A stretch of 62,555 bases of DNA, taken from the NCBI GenBank assembly GCA_021201135.1, contig JAJQGT010000028.1, forward strand, positions 1-62,555. The letters are read 5' to 3'. Origin of the DNA: Oscillospiraceae bacterium (GTDB lineage Bacteria > Bacillota > Clostridia > Oscillospirales > Ruminococcaceae). The notes beneath the pieces are model-generated. The model ran no database searches. It was not told where the DNA came from and worked only from the letters and a program-made list of their open reading frames with translations. Shown in pieces: positions 43,946 to 53,202 of this stretch (position 1 is its first letter; each line of letters starts with the position of its first letter). The position numbers were made by a program, and so were the translations under genes.

Positions 43946-44512
43946 GTGGCATATGTAAGCGGGCTGAACTACAGCTCGGATGAAATACAGGCAATCTACA
44001 CGGGCGAAAGCTCGGAGCCGATTATCCTGATCGATGCAGTCAACCGGACGATGGAGGTCGCAGCAGATCATAAAATCCTGGGCGTTGTGGGTGACCACAA
44101 CAGTAACCCCGTCCGGTTCCGCTGCCCCCGCTATATCGACGGCGGCGACCTGGCGACCTGCACCAACCTGTCTATCACCTGGCAGAACGAGGATGCAGGC
44201 ACAAAGGGGACGGCAGATATTGGGGACTTCTCCACCGACCCGGATGACCCTGACAACTATATCGTCGGCACATGGCTGGTTGACTATGCCACCTGCGCCA
44301 ATGCCGGACAGGTAGGCATTTTCTTCACGGCCATTCAGTTGGACGCTGACGGCGAGACCGTCTATGAGTGGCAGACGGTAGAGAATGCCTATATGGAGGT
44401 CAAGCCGGGGCCGAACGGAATGTATTCCGATGTATATGACACCAGCGGTTCCGGCAGCTTCTACATCGACGAAGATGAGCTGGTCGCCATGCTGGAGGAG
44501 GTGTTGGCATAA
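43946..44512 (+). CDS. BppU-like upper baseplate protein
   Basis: 188 residues, GTG start after AAGGGGGG. VRFRCPRYIDGGDLATCTNLSITWQN and GTWLVDYATCANAGQVGIFFTAIQL resemble the N-terminal domain of upper baseplate proteins that carry receptor-binding fibres. It directly precedes and overlaps (1 bp) the DGR target gene, suggesting it anchors that fibre. Confidence 0.68.
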   Translation: MAYVSGLNYSSDEIQAIYTGESSEPIILIDAVNRTMEVAADHKILGVVGDHNSNPVRFRCPRYIDGGDLATCTNLSITWQNEDAGTKGTADIGDFSTDPDDPDNYIVGTWLVDYATCANAGQVGIFFTAIQLDADGETVYEWQTVENAYMEVKPGPNGMYSDVYDTSGSGSFYIDEDELVAMLEEVLA

Positions 44513-47500
44513 TGGCAAGTTTGAGCGCACTGGAAGCCCTGAGAGTGCTGACGGTGTACATTAAAACGTACTATACAAAGGCTCTGGAATCCGGGCTGCA
44601 AGACATCCAGGAGGACGTTGACCTGGTAGTTGCAGACTACGAAACCCTGAAAAGCGAGATTGCTGCTATTGTCTCCTCTGCCGGAGATGACAATACGGAA
44701 ATCGTTGACGCCCGTGTTGCACAGGGTGGAACCATCTATGATTCCCTGGGCGCACACATCCGGGCCATCGCTACCGGCGATGCCCTGGTGGAAAACTGTA
44801 TCAAGACCGCCTATATCCAGGACGGGTCTATCACTGTGGCGAAGCTGTCCGAGGAGTTTTCGGAGACCTTCTACACCGCCACCCAGGTGGATGAGGTTGC
44901 CGAAAATGCGGCGGCAGCAGCCGTTGCAACGGTCGAGGAGACCGCAAACAACGCTCTGACTACTGCAAGCACGGCAAATGAAACAGCCGACACAGCGGCC
45001 GCTACAGCCGCTGCTGCGTCCACTACGGCGGCAAATGCACAGACCACAGCCAACACCGCACTGACTACGGCCAACAACGCCTATACCAATTCGACGGCAG
45101 CGGTATCCGATGCTACGGCAGCAATCGAACTGGCAAACTCTCTGGCTGAGGAAGTAGACGACCTGTCCGCCCAGGTAGAGAACGGCACGGGCAGCAGCGG
45201 CACCCTGTCCGACATCAACTCCATCGGCCTGACAGAAGAAGATGGAAAGGTGTATATCATCGACACGGCCACCGGAGAGCACGGCACCGAGGGCTGGGAG
45301 ATTCCCACCGGAACCGGCTCTGGTTCCAGCAGCTCCGCCAAGCTGAAGCTCACCTCCGGCACTACGGCGACGATTGCAGAGGGAACGGACTACACCGTGG
45401 CCTGGACGTTTTCCTCCACCGATTCGGATGGAGACGAAACCGGAGACGGCACGGGCGTCCTGACCCTGAACGGCACCGTTATCTACCAGGCCAGCATCGC
45501 CCAGGGTTCCGGCAGCTATGTCATTTCCTCTGACCTGCTGGAGCTGGGGAGCAACAGCCTGTCCTTCTCCGTGACGGACGCAGACGGTAATACCCTGAAC
45601 CGTTCGGCAACGGTCAAGGTGGTGGCGCTGTCTATCAGCTCCACCTTCGATGATTCCACTGTCTATTCCGGGGATGTGACCTATCGTTATACCCCCGTTG
45701 GCTCCGGTATCACCAAGACGATTCACTTCGTCCTGGACGGCGTGGAGATCGACACCGTTGACGTGCCCACTACGGGGCGGCAGCAGAGCTACACCATCCC
45801 GGAGCAGACCCACGGGTCACATACCTGGCTGGTGTATGCCACCGCCACCATTGACGGCGCCACGGCCACGTCCAACGAGCTGTATTATGAGATCGGCTGG
45901 GTGGATGAGAGCGCATCCGACATTATCATTGCATCCTCTTTCCGGGGCGGAGAAGTCACCGAGGGTGATAGCGTTTCGCTGTCCTATTTGGTCTATGACC
46001 CGTCCAGCTCCACCGCATCGGTCACTCGTAAGATTCTGGATTCCACCGGGGCCGTATACTACTCCGCCACCGCTACGGTTGACCGGACACAGCAGACCTG
46101 GACGATCAACGACTACCCCACCGGGGAGATCACACTGCAACTGATTTGCGGCAGCACCGTCAAGGAGTTCACTCTAACTGTGGACGCCTCTGACATCGAC
46201 ATCACCCCGACTGTCAGCAGCCAGGTATACTATCTGTCTGCCACCTCCCGGACGAACAGCGACAATGACCGGGAGACTGCCGATTACGGTAGCATTTCCG
46301 GTACACTGTCCAATTTCAACTATGCGTCTGACGGCTGGATGGGTACGACCCTCCGGTTCCAGGGTGACGATATTCTGGAGCTGGATTATAAGCCCCTGTC
46401 CACCGACATCCGCAGCTCCGGTATGACGCTGGAGTTTGAGTTTACGCCTATTGCCGTGCGGGACAAGGATGCCGTCATCATCTCCTGCATGAGCGGCGGC
46501 GTGGGCTTTGAGATCACCCCCCAGAGCGCAACCCTGACCTCCGAGCAGAGCACCAAGACCATCAATTTCTCCGAGGACTACCGCACCCGTATCACGATTG
46601 CGGTGGAAAGCACCTCTGAGGACCGCATGGTGCGTCTGTGTGTGGACGGCGTCCCCTACGGTACGTTCCAATATCCGGCAGCGGACAACTTCCAGCAGAC
46701 AAACCCTGTCGGTATCACTATCGGCAACGAGGACTGCTCCTTCGACCTGCACACGATCCGGTTGCATACCTCCGGCCTGACCGACCAGGAGCGGATTAAC
46801 AACTGGATCTATGACCGGGATACCTACAGTGAAAAGGCCGAGCTTGCCGCCATGAACGATGTTTATGACGATTACGGCCAGTTGTCCCGGACGAAGGTAC
46901 AGGACTTGCTCCCCTGTATGTATGTGACCGGCACGGAGAGCACCGGGAAGAAGGACTACCAGGACGTAGCCATTGACTTTGTCCATTCGTCCGATACCGC
47001 CCGGAACTTCACCGACAGCCTGGCCTACTGGTATGTGCAGGGCACGTCCTCTGTGGGATTCCCCGTCAAGAACTGGCGTATCCAGTTGTCCGGGGAATAT
47101 CTGCTGTTCCAGGACGGCGAGGGCCAGACCCTTTACTGCTTGAAGGCCAACTTTATGGATTCGTCCGGTGCGTGTAACACCGGCACGGCCAATATGTTCA
47201 ACTACATCTATCGGCAGATGGGCTATCTCACCCCGCCGATGGAGGCGGACGAAAATGTGCTCATGTGCATCAAGGGCTATCCCATCATCCTCTGGCACCG
47301 AGATACCGAGGACGAAGAGTATGAGTTCGCCGGTATCTACACGTTCAACTACGATAAGGGCAGTGGCTCTGAGGTGTTGTACGGCGCAGATGAGGATTCC
47401 TGGCCCGGTGTACAGTGGTGGGAGTTTGGCAACAATACCTCCGCACACTGCCTGTTCCAGTCTGCCGACATCGACGATGACATCAGCACCGACCTGGAGG

Positions 47501-50244
47501 TGCGGTACGGAGCAGAGGACTGGACGATCATCTCCAACGCCATTCAGTTCGTCATCGACTGCGCCGGGGACACGGCGAAGTTTGCGGCGGGGGTGGAGGA
47601 CTACTTCAACCTGAACTACCTCCTGCTGTACTATGTCCTGTCTGAGACCCTGGGCTGCTCCGACAGCCGTGCGAAGAACATGGTCATGGGCGTGTGGCCG
47701 AGCGTATCGAATCAGCTCTATGCACTGTGGTACGACATCGACACCCAGGCAGGCCGGAACAATGAGGGCTTGCCGCAGTTCCCCTATGACATGGAGGCGC
47801 ACAGCCAATATGGTACGGCCATGGCGTTCAACGGCGAGGCCAGCTCCCTCTGGACGCTGGTGCAGGACACCTACGAGGACAACGAGATCAAGACCCTGTA
47901 CCAGACCCTGCGAAGCAAGGGCTACCTGTCTCTAGACACCATCAAGACCTATATGATTGAGCCTTTCTATGGCTCCATCCCCGCAAGCCTCTATGTGGAG
48001 GACGGCGTGTATAAGTACGAGCGTCCCACCCTGGAGGATGGAGACGACCAGCTTGTGTTGGAGCAAGGCGACTGGGCCAGATACTACCTGCGCTGGGTGA
48101 TGTACTCCCTGGCCTATCGTGACAGCAAGTACAGCGCCACGCAGTACACCAGCGACACACTTTCCCTCCGTATCTACTCGCCGACCACGGACAATATCAC
48201 CGATGAGACCACTAAGGCCCTGGTGGAAGCGTCCCTGGCCGCCGTCCCGCCTGACCAGGATTTCGACATCTCCTGCGACATCCACTATTACGCCGGTGTG
48301 CTTTACGGTGCAAATGGCTACCAGGTTCAGGCGGAGTGCGAGGAGGGCGGTTCGGTGCATATCACGGCTCCGAGCCTGTCCAACTACAACGACCTGGAAA
48401 CCTACGTCCAGGGCATCGCCTGGGTGACGGACGTGGGCGACCTGTCCACGAAGTATCCCGGATCCATCAACTGTTCGGCGGCTAAACTGCTGCGGTATGC
48501 CTATTTCGGCAACCGGACGAAGGGATTCTACAACACCAACCTGACCAGCGCCGTGTTCGGCAACAACGTCATGATGGAAATCGTGGTGCTGTCCAACAGC
48601 CCGAACCTGACCGGCAACATCGACCTGTCCAACTGCCCCGCTGTGGAGGAGTTCTACGCAGAGGGGACTTCGATTACCAGCGTGACCTTCTCCAACGGAG
48701 GCCGGCTGAAAATCTGCTACCTCCCCGGCACCATTACCAACTTTACGCTGCTCAATCAGCCCAAGGTAGATGAGCTGGTCTTTGAGGACTACAGCAGCAT
48801 CGTCGCCATCCGCATTGAGAACTGCCCCACTGTGGACACGCTGGGGCTGATCGAGGCAGCGGAGAACCTGGCCCGTGTCCGGTTGACGGATGTGGACTGG
48901 ACGATGAACGACAGCACTGTCCTGGTACGGCTGGCCAAGCTGGGAGGTCTGGATGCCAACGGCACCAATACCGATGTGGCAGTCGTGACCGGCAAGGCGT
49001 ATATTGACCTAATCTCCCCGACCAACCTGGCCAACGTTCAGGCAGCGTTCCCCGACCTGGAGCTGACCTATGGCTCCCTCCAGGCGGAATACACGCTGAC
49101 CTTTGAGAACTACGATGGTAGCTTTCTTACGTCAATTGTTGTGGAATATGGTCAAGACGGTTATGACCCGGTAGCGTCGGGAGACATCCCTGCCCCCACC
49201 AAGGACAGCGACGTGGGATATGACTACACCTTTGTCGGGTGGAGCGGCTCCTACACCTCTGTCACTGAGGATAGAATACTGACTGCGGTATACCAGTCTT
49301 CGGTGCGCACCTACACCGTCATCTGGAAGAACGGCGCAACTGTGGCCCAGACCAACACGGTAGAGGCTTATGGCTCCTGTTCTTACACAGGGATGGATCT
49401 GGTCAAGACGGGCTATATCTGGACAGGCTGGGACGGTACGGCAGATGAGGTCGTGTCCGACATGGCCATCAATGCGACCTATATCGCGCCCAGTTTGCCG
49501 TCCGGTGTACTCGATACCAGCGAGTATGACTATGCCTATTCGGATGATGAGGACGACAGCAGCGCCTACACCTTCGGCGAGCTGATTGCCATTATCAACG
49601 CTGGCCTGGCAAGCACCTATCTCCAGGAGTACGACCAAATCAAGCTGGTGCCGGACAACAGCGTCATCAAAGATACATCCATCGTGTTTGAGTGGGTATC
49701 CACTGGACACTATGAGCTGGCGGACGGCAGCGGCGGAACCATGACCGACCGGTACATGGTGGGCCTGCTGACTGCATCCCGGCAGATGAACAGCTCCAAT
49801 ACCAACGTTGGCGGCTGGGATTCCTCCGCTATGCGTTCCTGGTTGAATGACGCCCTGTTCCCCTCTCTGCCTCCCAAGTGGCGGAATGTGATTAAGCAGG
49901 TCAACGTGCTTGCCAACGCAGGCGACCAGTCCAGTGACATCACAACGTCTGTGGATTATCTGCACCTGCTGTCTACCTCTGAGGTCGGCTTCGATACCGG
50001 TTCCGTACCGTACTGCAACGAGGTTTGGGACGGAGCGAACGAAATTGCTTTCTCCAAGTACACCAGCAACTCTGCCCGTATCAAGTACACCTACAATGGA
50101 ACTGGCACAGCTACTACCTATTGGACGAGGTCTGCTGAGTCTTCGGGCTCGGTCTCGTTCCGCAATGTCAACACCGGCGGCGGCAGCAACAGCTACTACG
50201 CCGCCAGCAACTCCTATGGGGTGTGCGTCGGCTTCTCAATTTAA
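44512..50244 (+). CDS. Giant tail-tip adhesin, DGR variable protein with CotH-like, InlB-repeat and DUF6273/C-lectin-like domains
   Basis: 1910 residues. Order: helical base and Ala/Thr coiled coil (about 120-225); beta-sandwich Ig-like repeats (about 250-590); LamG/concanavalin-like domain (about 595-760). Then a CotH-like domain (about 800-1200; LYCLKANFMDSSG, LSETLGCSDSRAKNMVMGVW, LWYDIDTQAGRNNEG); leucine-rich-like repeats (about 1310-1465); InlB/Listeria-Bacteroides repeats (about 1528-1660; YTFVGWSGSYTSVTEDRILTAVY). The last domain (about 1680-1910; DUF6273-type) has MRSWLND, YWTRSAE and GVCVGFSI. Residues T1888-A1897 are the hypervariable loop written by the retroelement. It probably selects the receptor on the host surface. 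Confidence 0.88.
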   Translation: MASLSALEALRVLTVYIKTYYTKALESGLQDIQEDVDLVVADYETLKSEIAAIVSSAGDDNTEIVDARVAQGGTIYDSLGAHIRAIATGDALVENCIKTAYIQDGSITVAKLSEEFSETFYTATQVDEVAENAAAAAVATVEETANNALTTASTANETADTAAATAAAASTTAANAQTTANTALTTANNAYTNSTAAVSDATAAIELANSLAEEVDDLSAQVENGTGSSGTLSDINSIGLTEEDGKVYIIDTATGEHGTEGWEIPTGTGSGSSSSAKLKLTSGTTATIAEGTDYTVAWTFSSTDSDGDETGDGTGVLTLNGTVIYQASIAQGSGSYVISSDLLELGSNSLSFSVTDADGNTLNRSATVKVVALSISSTFDDSTVYSGDVTYRYTPVGSGITKTIHFVLDGVEIDTVDVPTTGRQQSYTIPEQTHGSHTWLVYATATIDGATATSNELYYEIGWVDESASDIIIASSFRGGEVTEGDSVSLSYLVYDPSSSTASVTRKILDSTGAVYYSATATVDRTQQTWTINDYPTGEITLQLICGSTVKEFTLTVDASDIDITPTVSSQVYYLSATSRTNSDNDRETADYGSISGTLSNFNYASDGWMGTTLRFQGDDILELDYKPLSTDIRSSGMTLEFEFTPIAVRDKDAVIISCMSGGVGFEITPQSATLTSEQSTKTINFSEDYRTRITIAVESTSEDRMVRLCVDGVPYGTFQYPAADNFQQTNPVGITIGNEDCSFDLHTIRLHTSGLTDQERINNWIYDRDTYSEKAELAAMNDVYDDYGQLSRTKVQDLLPCMYVTGTESTGKKDYQDVAIDFVHSSDTARNFTDSLAYWYVQGTSSVGFPVKNWRIQLSGEYLLFQDGEGQTLYCLKANFMDSSGACNTGTANMFNYIYRQMGYLTPPMEADENVLMCIKGYPIILWHRDTEDEEYEFAGIYTFNYDKGSGSEVLYGADEDSWPGVQWWEFGNNTSAHCLFQSADIDDDISTDLEVRYGAEDWTIISNAIQFVIDCAGDTAKFAAGVEDYFNLNYLLLYYVLSETLGCSDSRAKNMVMGVWPSVSNQLYALWYDIDTQAGRNNEGLPQFPYDMEAHSQYGTAMAFNGEASSLWTLVQDTYEDNEIKTLYQTLRSKGYLSLDTIKTYMIEPFYGSIPASLYVEDGVYKYERPTLEDGDDQLVLEQGDWARYYLRWVMYSLAYRDSKYSATQYTSDTLSLRIYSPTTDNITDETTKALVEASLAAVPPDQDFDISCDIHYYAGVLYGANGYQVQAECEEGGSVHITAPSLSNYNDLETYVQGIAWVTDVGDLSTKYPGSINCSAAKLLRYAYFGNRTKGFYNTNLTSAVFGNNVMMEIVVLSNSPNLTGNIDLSNCPAVEEFYAEGTSITSVTFSNGGRLKICYLPGTITNFTLLNQPKVDELVFEDYSSIVAIRIENCPTVDTLGLIEAAENLARVRLTDVDWTMNDSTVLVRLAKLGGLDANGTNTDVAVVTGKAYIDLISPTNLANVQAAFPDLELTYGSLQAEYTLTFENYDGSFLTSIVVEYGQDGYDPVASGDIPAPTKDSDVGYDYTFVGWSGSYTSVTEDRILTAVYQSSVRTYTVIWKNGATVAQTNTVEAYGSCSYTGMDLVKTGYIWTGWDGTADEVVSDMAINATYIAPSLPSGVLDTSEYDYAYSDDEDDSSAYTFGELIAIINAGLASTYLQEYDQIKLVPDNSVIKDTSIVFEWVSTGHYELADGSGGTMTDRYMVGLLTASRQMNSSNTNVGGWDSSAMRSWLNDALFPSLPPKWRNVIKQVNVLANAGDQSSDITTSVDYLHLLSTSEVGFDTGSVPYCNEVWDGANEIAFSKYTSNSARIKYTYNGTGTATTYWTRSAESSGSVSFRNVNTGGGSNSYYAASNSYGVCVGFSI
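50139..50233 (+). repeat. DGR variable region (VR)
   Basis: 95 bp at the 3' end of the adhesin gene, matching the 92-bp TR at 50897-50988. The flanks are identical. The core codons ACC GGC GGC GGC AGC AAC AGC TAC TAC GCC stand where TR has AAC/GGC/AGC codons. All base differences (10) fall at TR adenines; in addition VR has one extra codon. Confidence 0.93.
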
Positions 50245-50271
50245 TCTAAGTATCTTAACCAGTCGAGGTAT

Positions 50272-50297
50272 GAGCTGCCGCCTTTGTGCGGCAGCTC
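50272..50297. promoter_or_regulatory. Homing-type hairpin downstream of VR
   Basis: 10-bp perfect stem GAGCTGCCGC / GCGGCAGCTC with a CTTTGT loop, 38 bp after the VR end. In the Bordetella phage DGR a hairpin/cruciform placed just past the IMH raises target use; position and symmetry here match that role (inference). Confidence 0.7.
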
Positions 50298-50338
50298 TGC
50301 CAAAGGGTAAGCAGAGATTGATGGGGAGCGCAAAACAA

Positions 50339-50366
50339 CGCCGCCGTAGGCGGCGAAAATTTATTT
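50339..50366 (+). terminator. Hairpin with A/T tail, possible terminator
   Basis: CGCCGCC-GTA-GGCGGCG followed by AAAATTTATTTT. It could end the adhesin transcript before avd. The rest of 50245-50418 holds only this and the homing hairpin. Confidence 0.5.
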
Positions 50367-50418
50367 TGAAAAATCGACCTCTGTGTGATATGCTATCCAC
50401 GAAAAGAGGCGAAAACCA

Positions 50419-50823
50419 TTGTCCGTCATTAAGAGCAAGCGTGGGGAATCCGGGATGGAGTTTTTGGCGACAGCCAGGAAGCTCCGTCTCTATACGGTTC
50501 GCAAAACCAAGGATTTTCCTAAGCGGCTTATCAGCACCTTCACGAGCCGCATGATTAACACGGCCTACCAAATCAGTGATGAGGTCAAGCTGGGTAACAG
50601 CATCTACCCGTTGAATCAGGAAGAAGCGCAAGTCCGGCGAAATCATCTGATGAAAGCGGTGGGCCTGTGCTATGTGTTCTCGGACTATCTGGACGATGCA
50701 CAAGAGCTTTTTGGCATCGACATGAAGGTGATGGAGGAATGGGCCGGTCTGGTATCGGATGAAATCAGGCTGGTAAACGCACTTATCAAAAAGGACAGGG
50801 AGAGGTACAAAAACCTCCCCTGA
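50419..50823 (+). CDS. avd: DGR accessory variability determinant (Avd), four-helix bundle
   Basis: 134 residues, TTG start in a weak ribosome site (GAGGCG). The pattern IKSKRGESGMEFLATARKLRLYTVRKTKDFPKR and YLDDAQELFGIDMKVMEEWAGLVSDEIRLVNALIKKD gives a basic, helical protein of Avd size (about 125). Avd proteins form a positively charged pentamer that binds the RT and the TR-RNA and is required for adenine mutagenesis. Its place between VR and TR is the Bordetella phage order. Confidence 0.85.
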   Translation: MSVIKSKRGESGMEFLATARKLRLYTVRKTKDFPKRLISTFTSRMINTAYQISDEVKLGNSIYPLNQEEAQVRRNHLMKAVGLCYVFSDYLDDAQELFGIDMKVMEEWAGLVSDEIRLVNALIKKDRERYKNLP

Positions 50824-50896
50824 CCTGCATTGGTTCTGTTCTATACAATCGTCCGTGTGTTGGTAGGGCGTGGTGATGTCGGTAGTCTGGCGTGTG

Positions 50897-50988
50897 GTCT
50901 TCGGGCTCGGTCTCGTTCCGCAATGTCAACAACAACGGCAACAGCAACAACAACAACGCCAGCAACTCCTATGGGGTGTGCGTCGGCT
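50897..50988 (+). repeat. DGR template repeat (TR)
   Basis: 92 bp between avd and the RT gene. It is identical to VR at both ends (GTCTTCGGGCTCGG... and ...GTGTGCGTCGGCT). Its core is AAC AAC GGC AAC AGC AAC AAC AAC AAC, i.e. adenines at the first two positions of seven AAC codons, which is what adenine mutagenesis needs. The 230 bp from 50989 to the RT start have no gene and are likely the functional spacer of the TR-RNA. Confidence 0.93.
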
Positions 50989-51217
50989 CCTCTCTGGGCA
51001 GTTAAAGTAACCGCAAGGCGAAATCAGACCTGGGTGGAGAGAAGGAGAGCAGAACCATCCCGGTGTATCAATGCCGGGTAAATGAATATCCTGACGGGTC
51101 GGGGCGGACGCTGCTTGCATGGCGGTGCTTGATGGCGATGCGCCGTTTCATGCCTCTTGACCCTATTCGGCTATATGTAACCATCCGTCAGCCGGGCAGG
51201 ATAAGGGAGTTCTCATC

Positions 51218-52342
51218 ATGACCAGCGAGGAACGGCGGGAGCTGCGCTACCAGCGCAGGAAAGCCGAGCGAGAGCGGAAAAAGCAAAAGGCCTGCGCAGG
51301 GTGTGACACATTCGAGCAGGTCTTCAGCTATGCCCATCTCTATCACTCCTACCGGATGTGCCGCCGCACCGTGGGCTGGAAGGCCAGCACACAGAAATAC
51401 GTTGCACAGGCACCCTTGCTGGTCTACGACACCCGGAAACAGCTCTTGTCGGGCCGGTTCCGGTCTCCGGGCTTTTACGAATTTGATGTAAGGGAACGGG
51501 GAAAGCAGAGACATATCAAAAGCGTCACCATGAAAGAACGGGTGGTGCAGCGGTGCCTTTGCGGCTATGCGCTTGTCCCCGTGCTGGGCCGTACATTCGT
51601 CTACGATAACGGAGCCAGTATGCAGAACAAGGGCTATAGCTTCGCCGTGCGCCGGATGCGCTGCCATTTACAGCGGCATTTCCGCAAGCATGGGACAGAC
51701 GGCTATATCCTGCTGTTTGACTTTCGACATTTCTTCGACAACGTCTCCCATCGGGTATGCAAAGACATCCTGAGAACACAGTTCACAGACCAGCGGATTA
51801 TCCGGCTGACGGAGCGGTTTATAGACGCTTTCGGGGATGTGGGCCTGGGCCTGGGAAGTCAGATCAGCCAGGTCTTTGCCCTGGCAAGTGCAAACAGGCT
51901 CGACCACGTCCTGTCCTCTTCGCCGGGGATAGAATCCTATGGGCGGTACATGGACGATGGCTATTTGATTGCCAACCGCAAGGAAGATTTGCAGAGGGCA
52001 TTGGAAGTCATGCGCCAGACCTGCGCAGAGCTGGAGATTACGCTGAATGAGCGAAAGACCCGGATACAGAGGGTGGACAGCTTTACATGGCTGAAAGTCC
52101 GCTGGCACCTGACCGACACCGGATATGTAGTCAAGCGTATCTATAAGCGGTCTGTGACCGTCATGCGCCGCAAGCTGAAATCGTTCCGGCGTCTGGTGGA
52201 TGAGGGTAAAATGACCCTGGAGGATGTCTACATATCCTTCCAGGCCTGGCAAGCATACGCCCTACAGTTTGACGCTTACTGGACGCTGAAATCTCTACGA
52301 AAACTGTATACAGAGCTGTTTGTCTTTCCGACAGCAGCATAA
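51218..52342 (+). CDS. DGR reverse transcriptase
   Basis: 374 residues. The RT domain has the catalytic Asp in LLFDFRHFFDN (D168), the DGR-specific GLGSQISQ (211-218) in place of the retroviral QGxxxSP, and YMDDGY (244-249) with D246/D247. EITLNERKTRIQ and FTWLKVRWHLTDTGYV are thumb-side motifs. No endonuclease or maturase domain. It copies TR-RNA with random bases opposite A and, with Avd, makes the cDNA that replaces VR. AAGGGAG precedes the ATG; a terminator follows. Confidence 0.95.
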   Translation: MTSEERRELRYQRRKAERERKKQKACAGCDTFEQVFSYAHLYHSYRMCRRTVGWKASTQKYVAQAPLLVYDTRKQLLSGRFRSPGFYEFDVRERGKQRHIKSVTMKERVVQRCLCGYALVPVLGRTFVYDNGASMQNKGYSFAVRRMRCHLQRHFRKHGTDGYILLFDFRHFFDNVSHRVCKDILRTQFTDQRIIRLTERFIDAFGDVGLGLGSQISQVFALASANRLDHVLSSSPGIESYGRYMDDGYLIANRKEDLQRALEVMRQTCAELEITLNERKTRIQRVDSFTWLKVRWHLTDTGYVVKRIYKRSVTVMRRKLKSFRRLVDEGKMTLEDVYISFQAWQAYALQFDAYWTLKSLRKLYTELFVFPTAA

Positions 52343-52355
52343 ACAAACATCTAAG

Positions 52356-52383
52356 GCCGTTGCCCCAATCGGGCAGCGGCTTT
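52356..52383 (+). terminator. Terminator after the RT gene
   Basis: GCCGTTGCCC / GGGCAGCGGC, 10-bp stem with CAATC loop and a short T-run; it closes the DGR cassette. Confidence 0.65.
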
Positions 52384-52410
52384 GCTATTGCATGGAAGGA
52401 GTACGAGCCT

Positions 52411-53202
52411 ATGAACTACTACAAAGTCCTTCTGCCCGTGACGGCGGAGGACGGCACCGTGAGCAACTATGTGGTGGATGCACAGGGCGGCCCTAACTGC
52501 GTCCGCTACAACGAGAAGAAAAAGCTGATGCTCTACTGCGCTATTGAGGTGGCACAGGGTATCGTGGATTCCTTCGGCAACGGCACCGTCTGGCACGTTG
52601 ACGGCTGGCCGGACTTCCCGGACGCCGCAGGGGTAACGGAAACCGTCACCCTGGAGCTGATTGATGAGGAGACCTACACCATCCTCCACGATGCGCTGGC
52701 AGAGGGTCAGACCGTCACCGACCCGGACGAAGATGACAGCGGCGACACCGGGGAGACGGATGATTCCCTGGAGGTAGTTCAGGCTGGCAAGATTTCCGCC
52801 ATGTCTACCGCCTGTAACACCGCTATTACCTCCGGCATGGATGTAGTGCTGGAGGACGGGGAATCACACCATTTCTCCCTGACGGAGCAAGACCAGCTCA
52901 ATCTTACCTCTCTCCAGGCGTTGATTTTGGCGGGGCAAACCTCCGTCCCCTATCATGCGGACGGGGAGCTGTGCCGGTACTTCTCCGCCGCAGAGTTCAG
53001 TGCTGTCACTACCGCCGCAACCACCTGGACGCTGTATCATCAGAGCTATTTCAATTCTCTGCGGGCCTACATCCTGGCCCTGACGGACATCAAGACGATT
53101 GCCGCCATTGAGTACGGCGACGCCATACCGGAGGAATATCAGTCTGAGGTACTGGCAGACCTGCTCGCCACTTTGACGACACTGGGGGCGACTGTGGGAT
53201 GA
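52411..53202 (+). CDS. DUF4376-like tail-associated protein
   Basis: 263 residues. The beta-rich N-terminal half (YYKVLLPVTAEDGTVSNYVV, WHVDGWPDFPDAAG) and C-terminal helical part (GESHHFSLTEQDQLNLTSLQALILAGQTSVPYHADG...) follow the DUF4376 pattern often attached to phage tail fibres or fibre chaperones. GGAAGGAG precedes the ATG. It may be a chaperone or decoration of the adhesin. Confidence 0.65.
   Translation: MNYYKVLLPVTAEDGTVSNYVVDAQGGPNCVRYNEKKKLMLYCAIEVAQGIVDSFGNGTVWHVDGWPDFPDAAGVTETVTLELIDEETYTILHDALAEGQTVTDPDEDDSGDTGETDDSLEVVQAGKISAMSTACNTAITSGMDVVLEDGESHHFSLTEQDQLNLTSLQALILAGQTSVPYHADGELCRYFSAAEFSAVTTAATTWTLYHQSYFNSLRAYILALTDIKTIAAIEYGDAIPEEYQSEVLADLLATLTTLGATVG

Noticed and set aside
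44512-50244. Second VR elsewhere in the adhesin or in other tail genes
   Set aside because: No other segment matching the TR flanks was found by eye; only the 3' end of this gene matches.
50830-51081. ORF overlapping the TR
   Set aside because: Thr/Ala runs arise from reading the AAC tract out of phase; no ribosome site; the segment is explained as template RNA.
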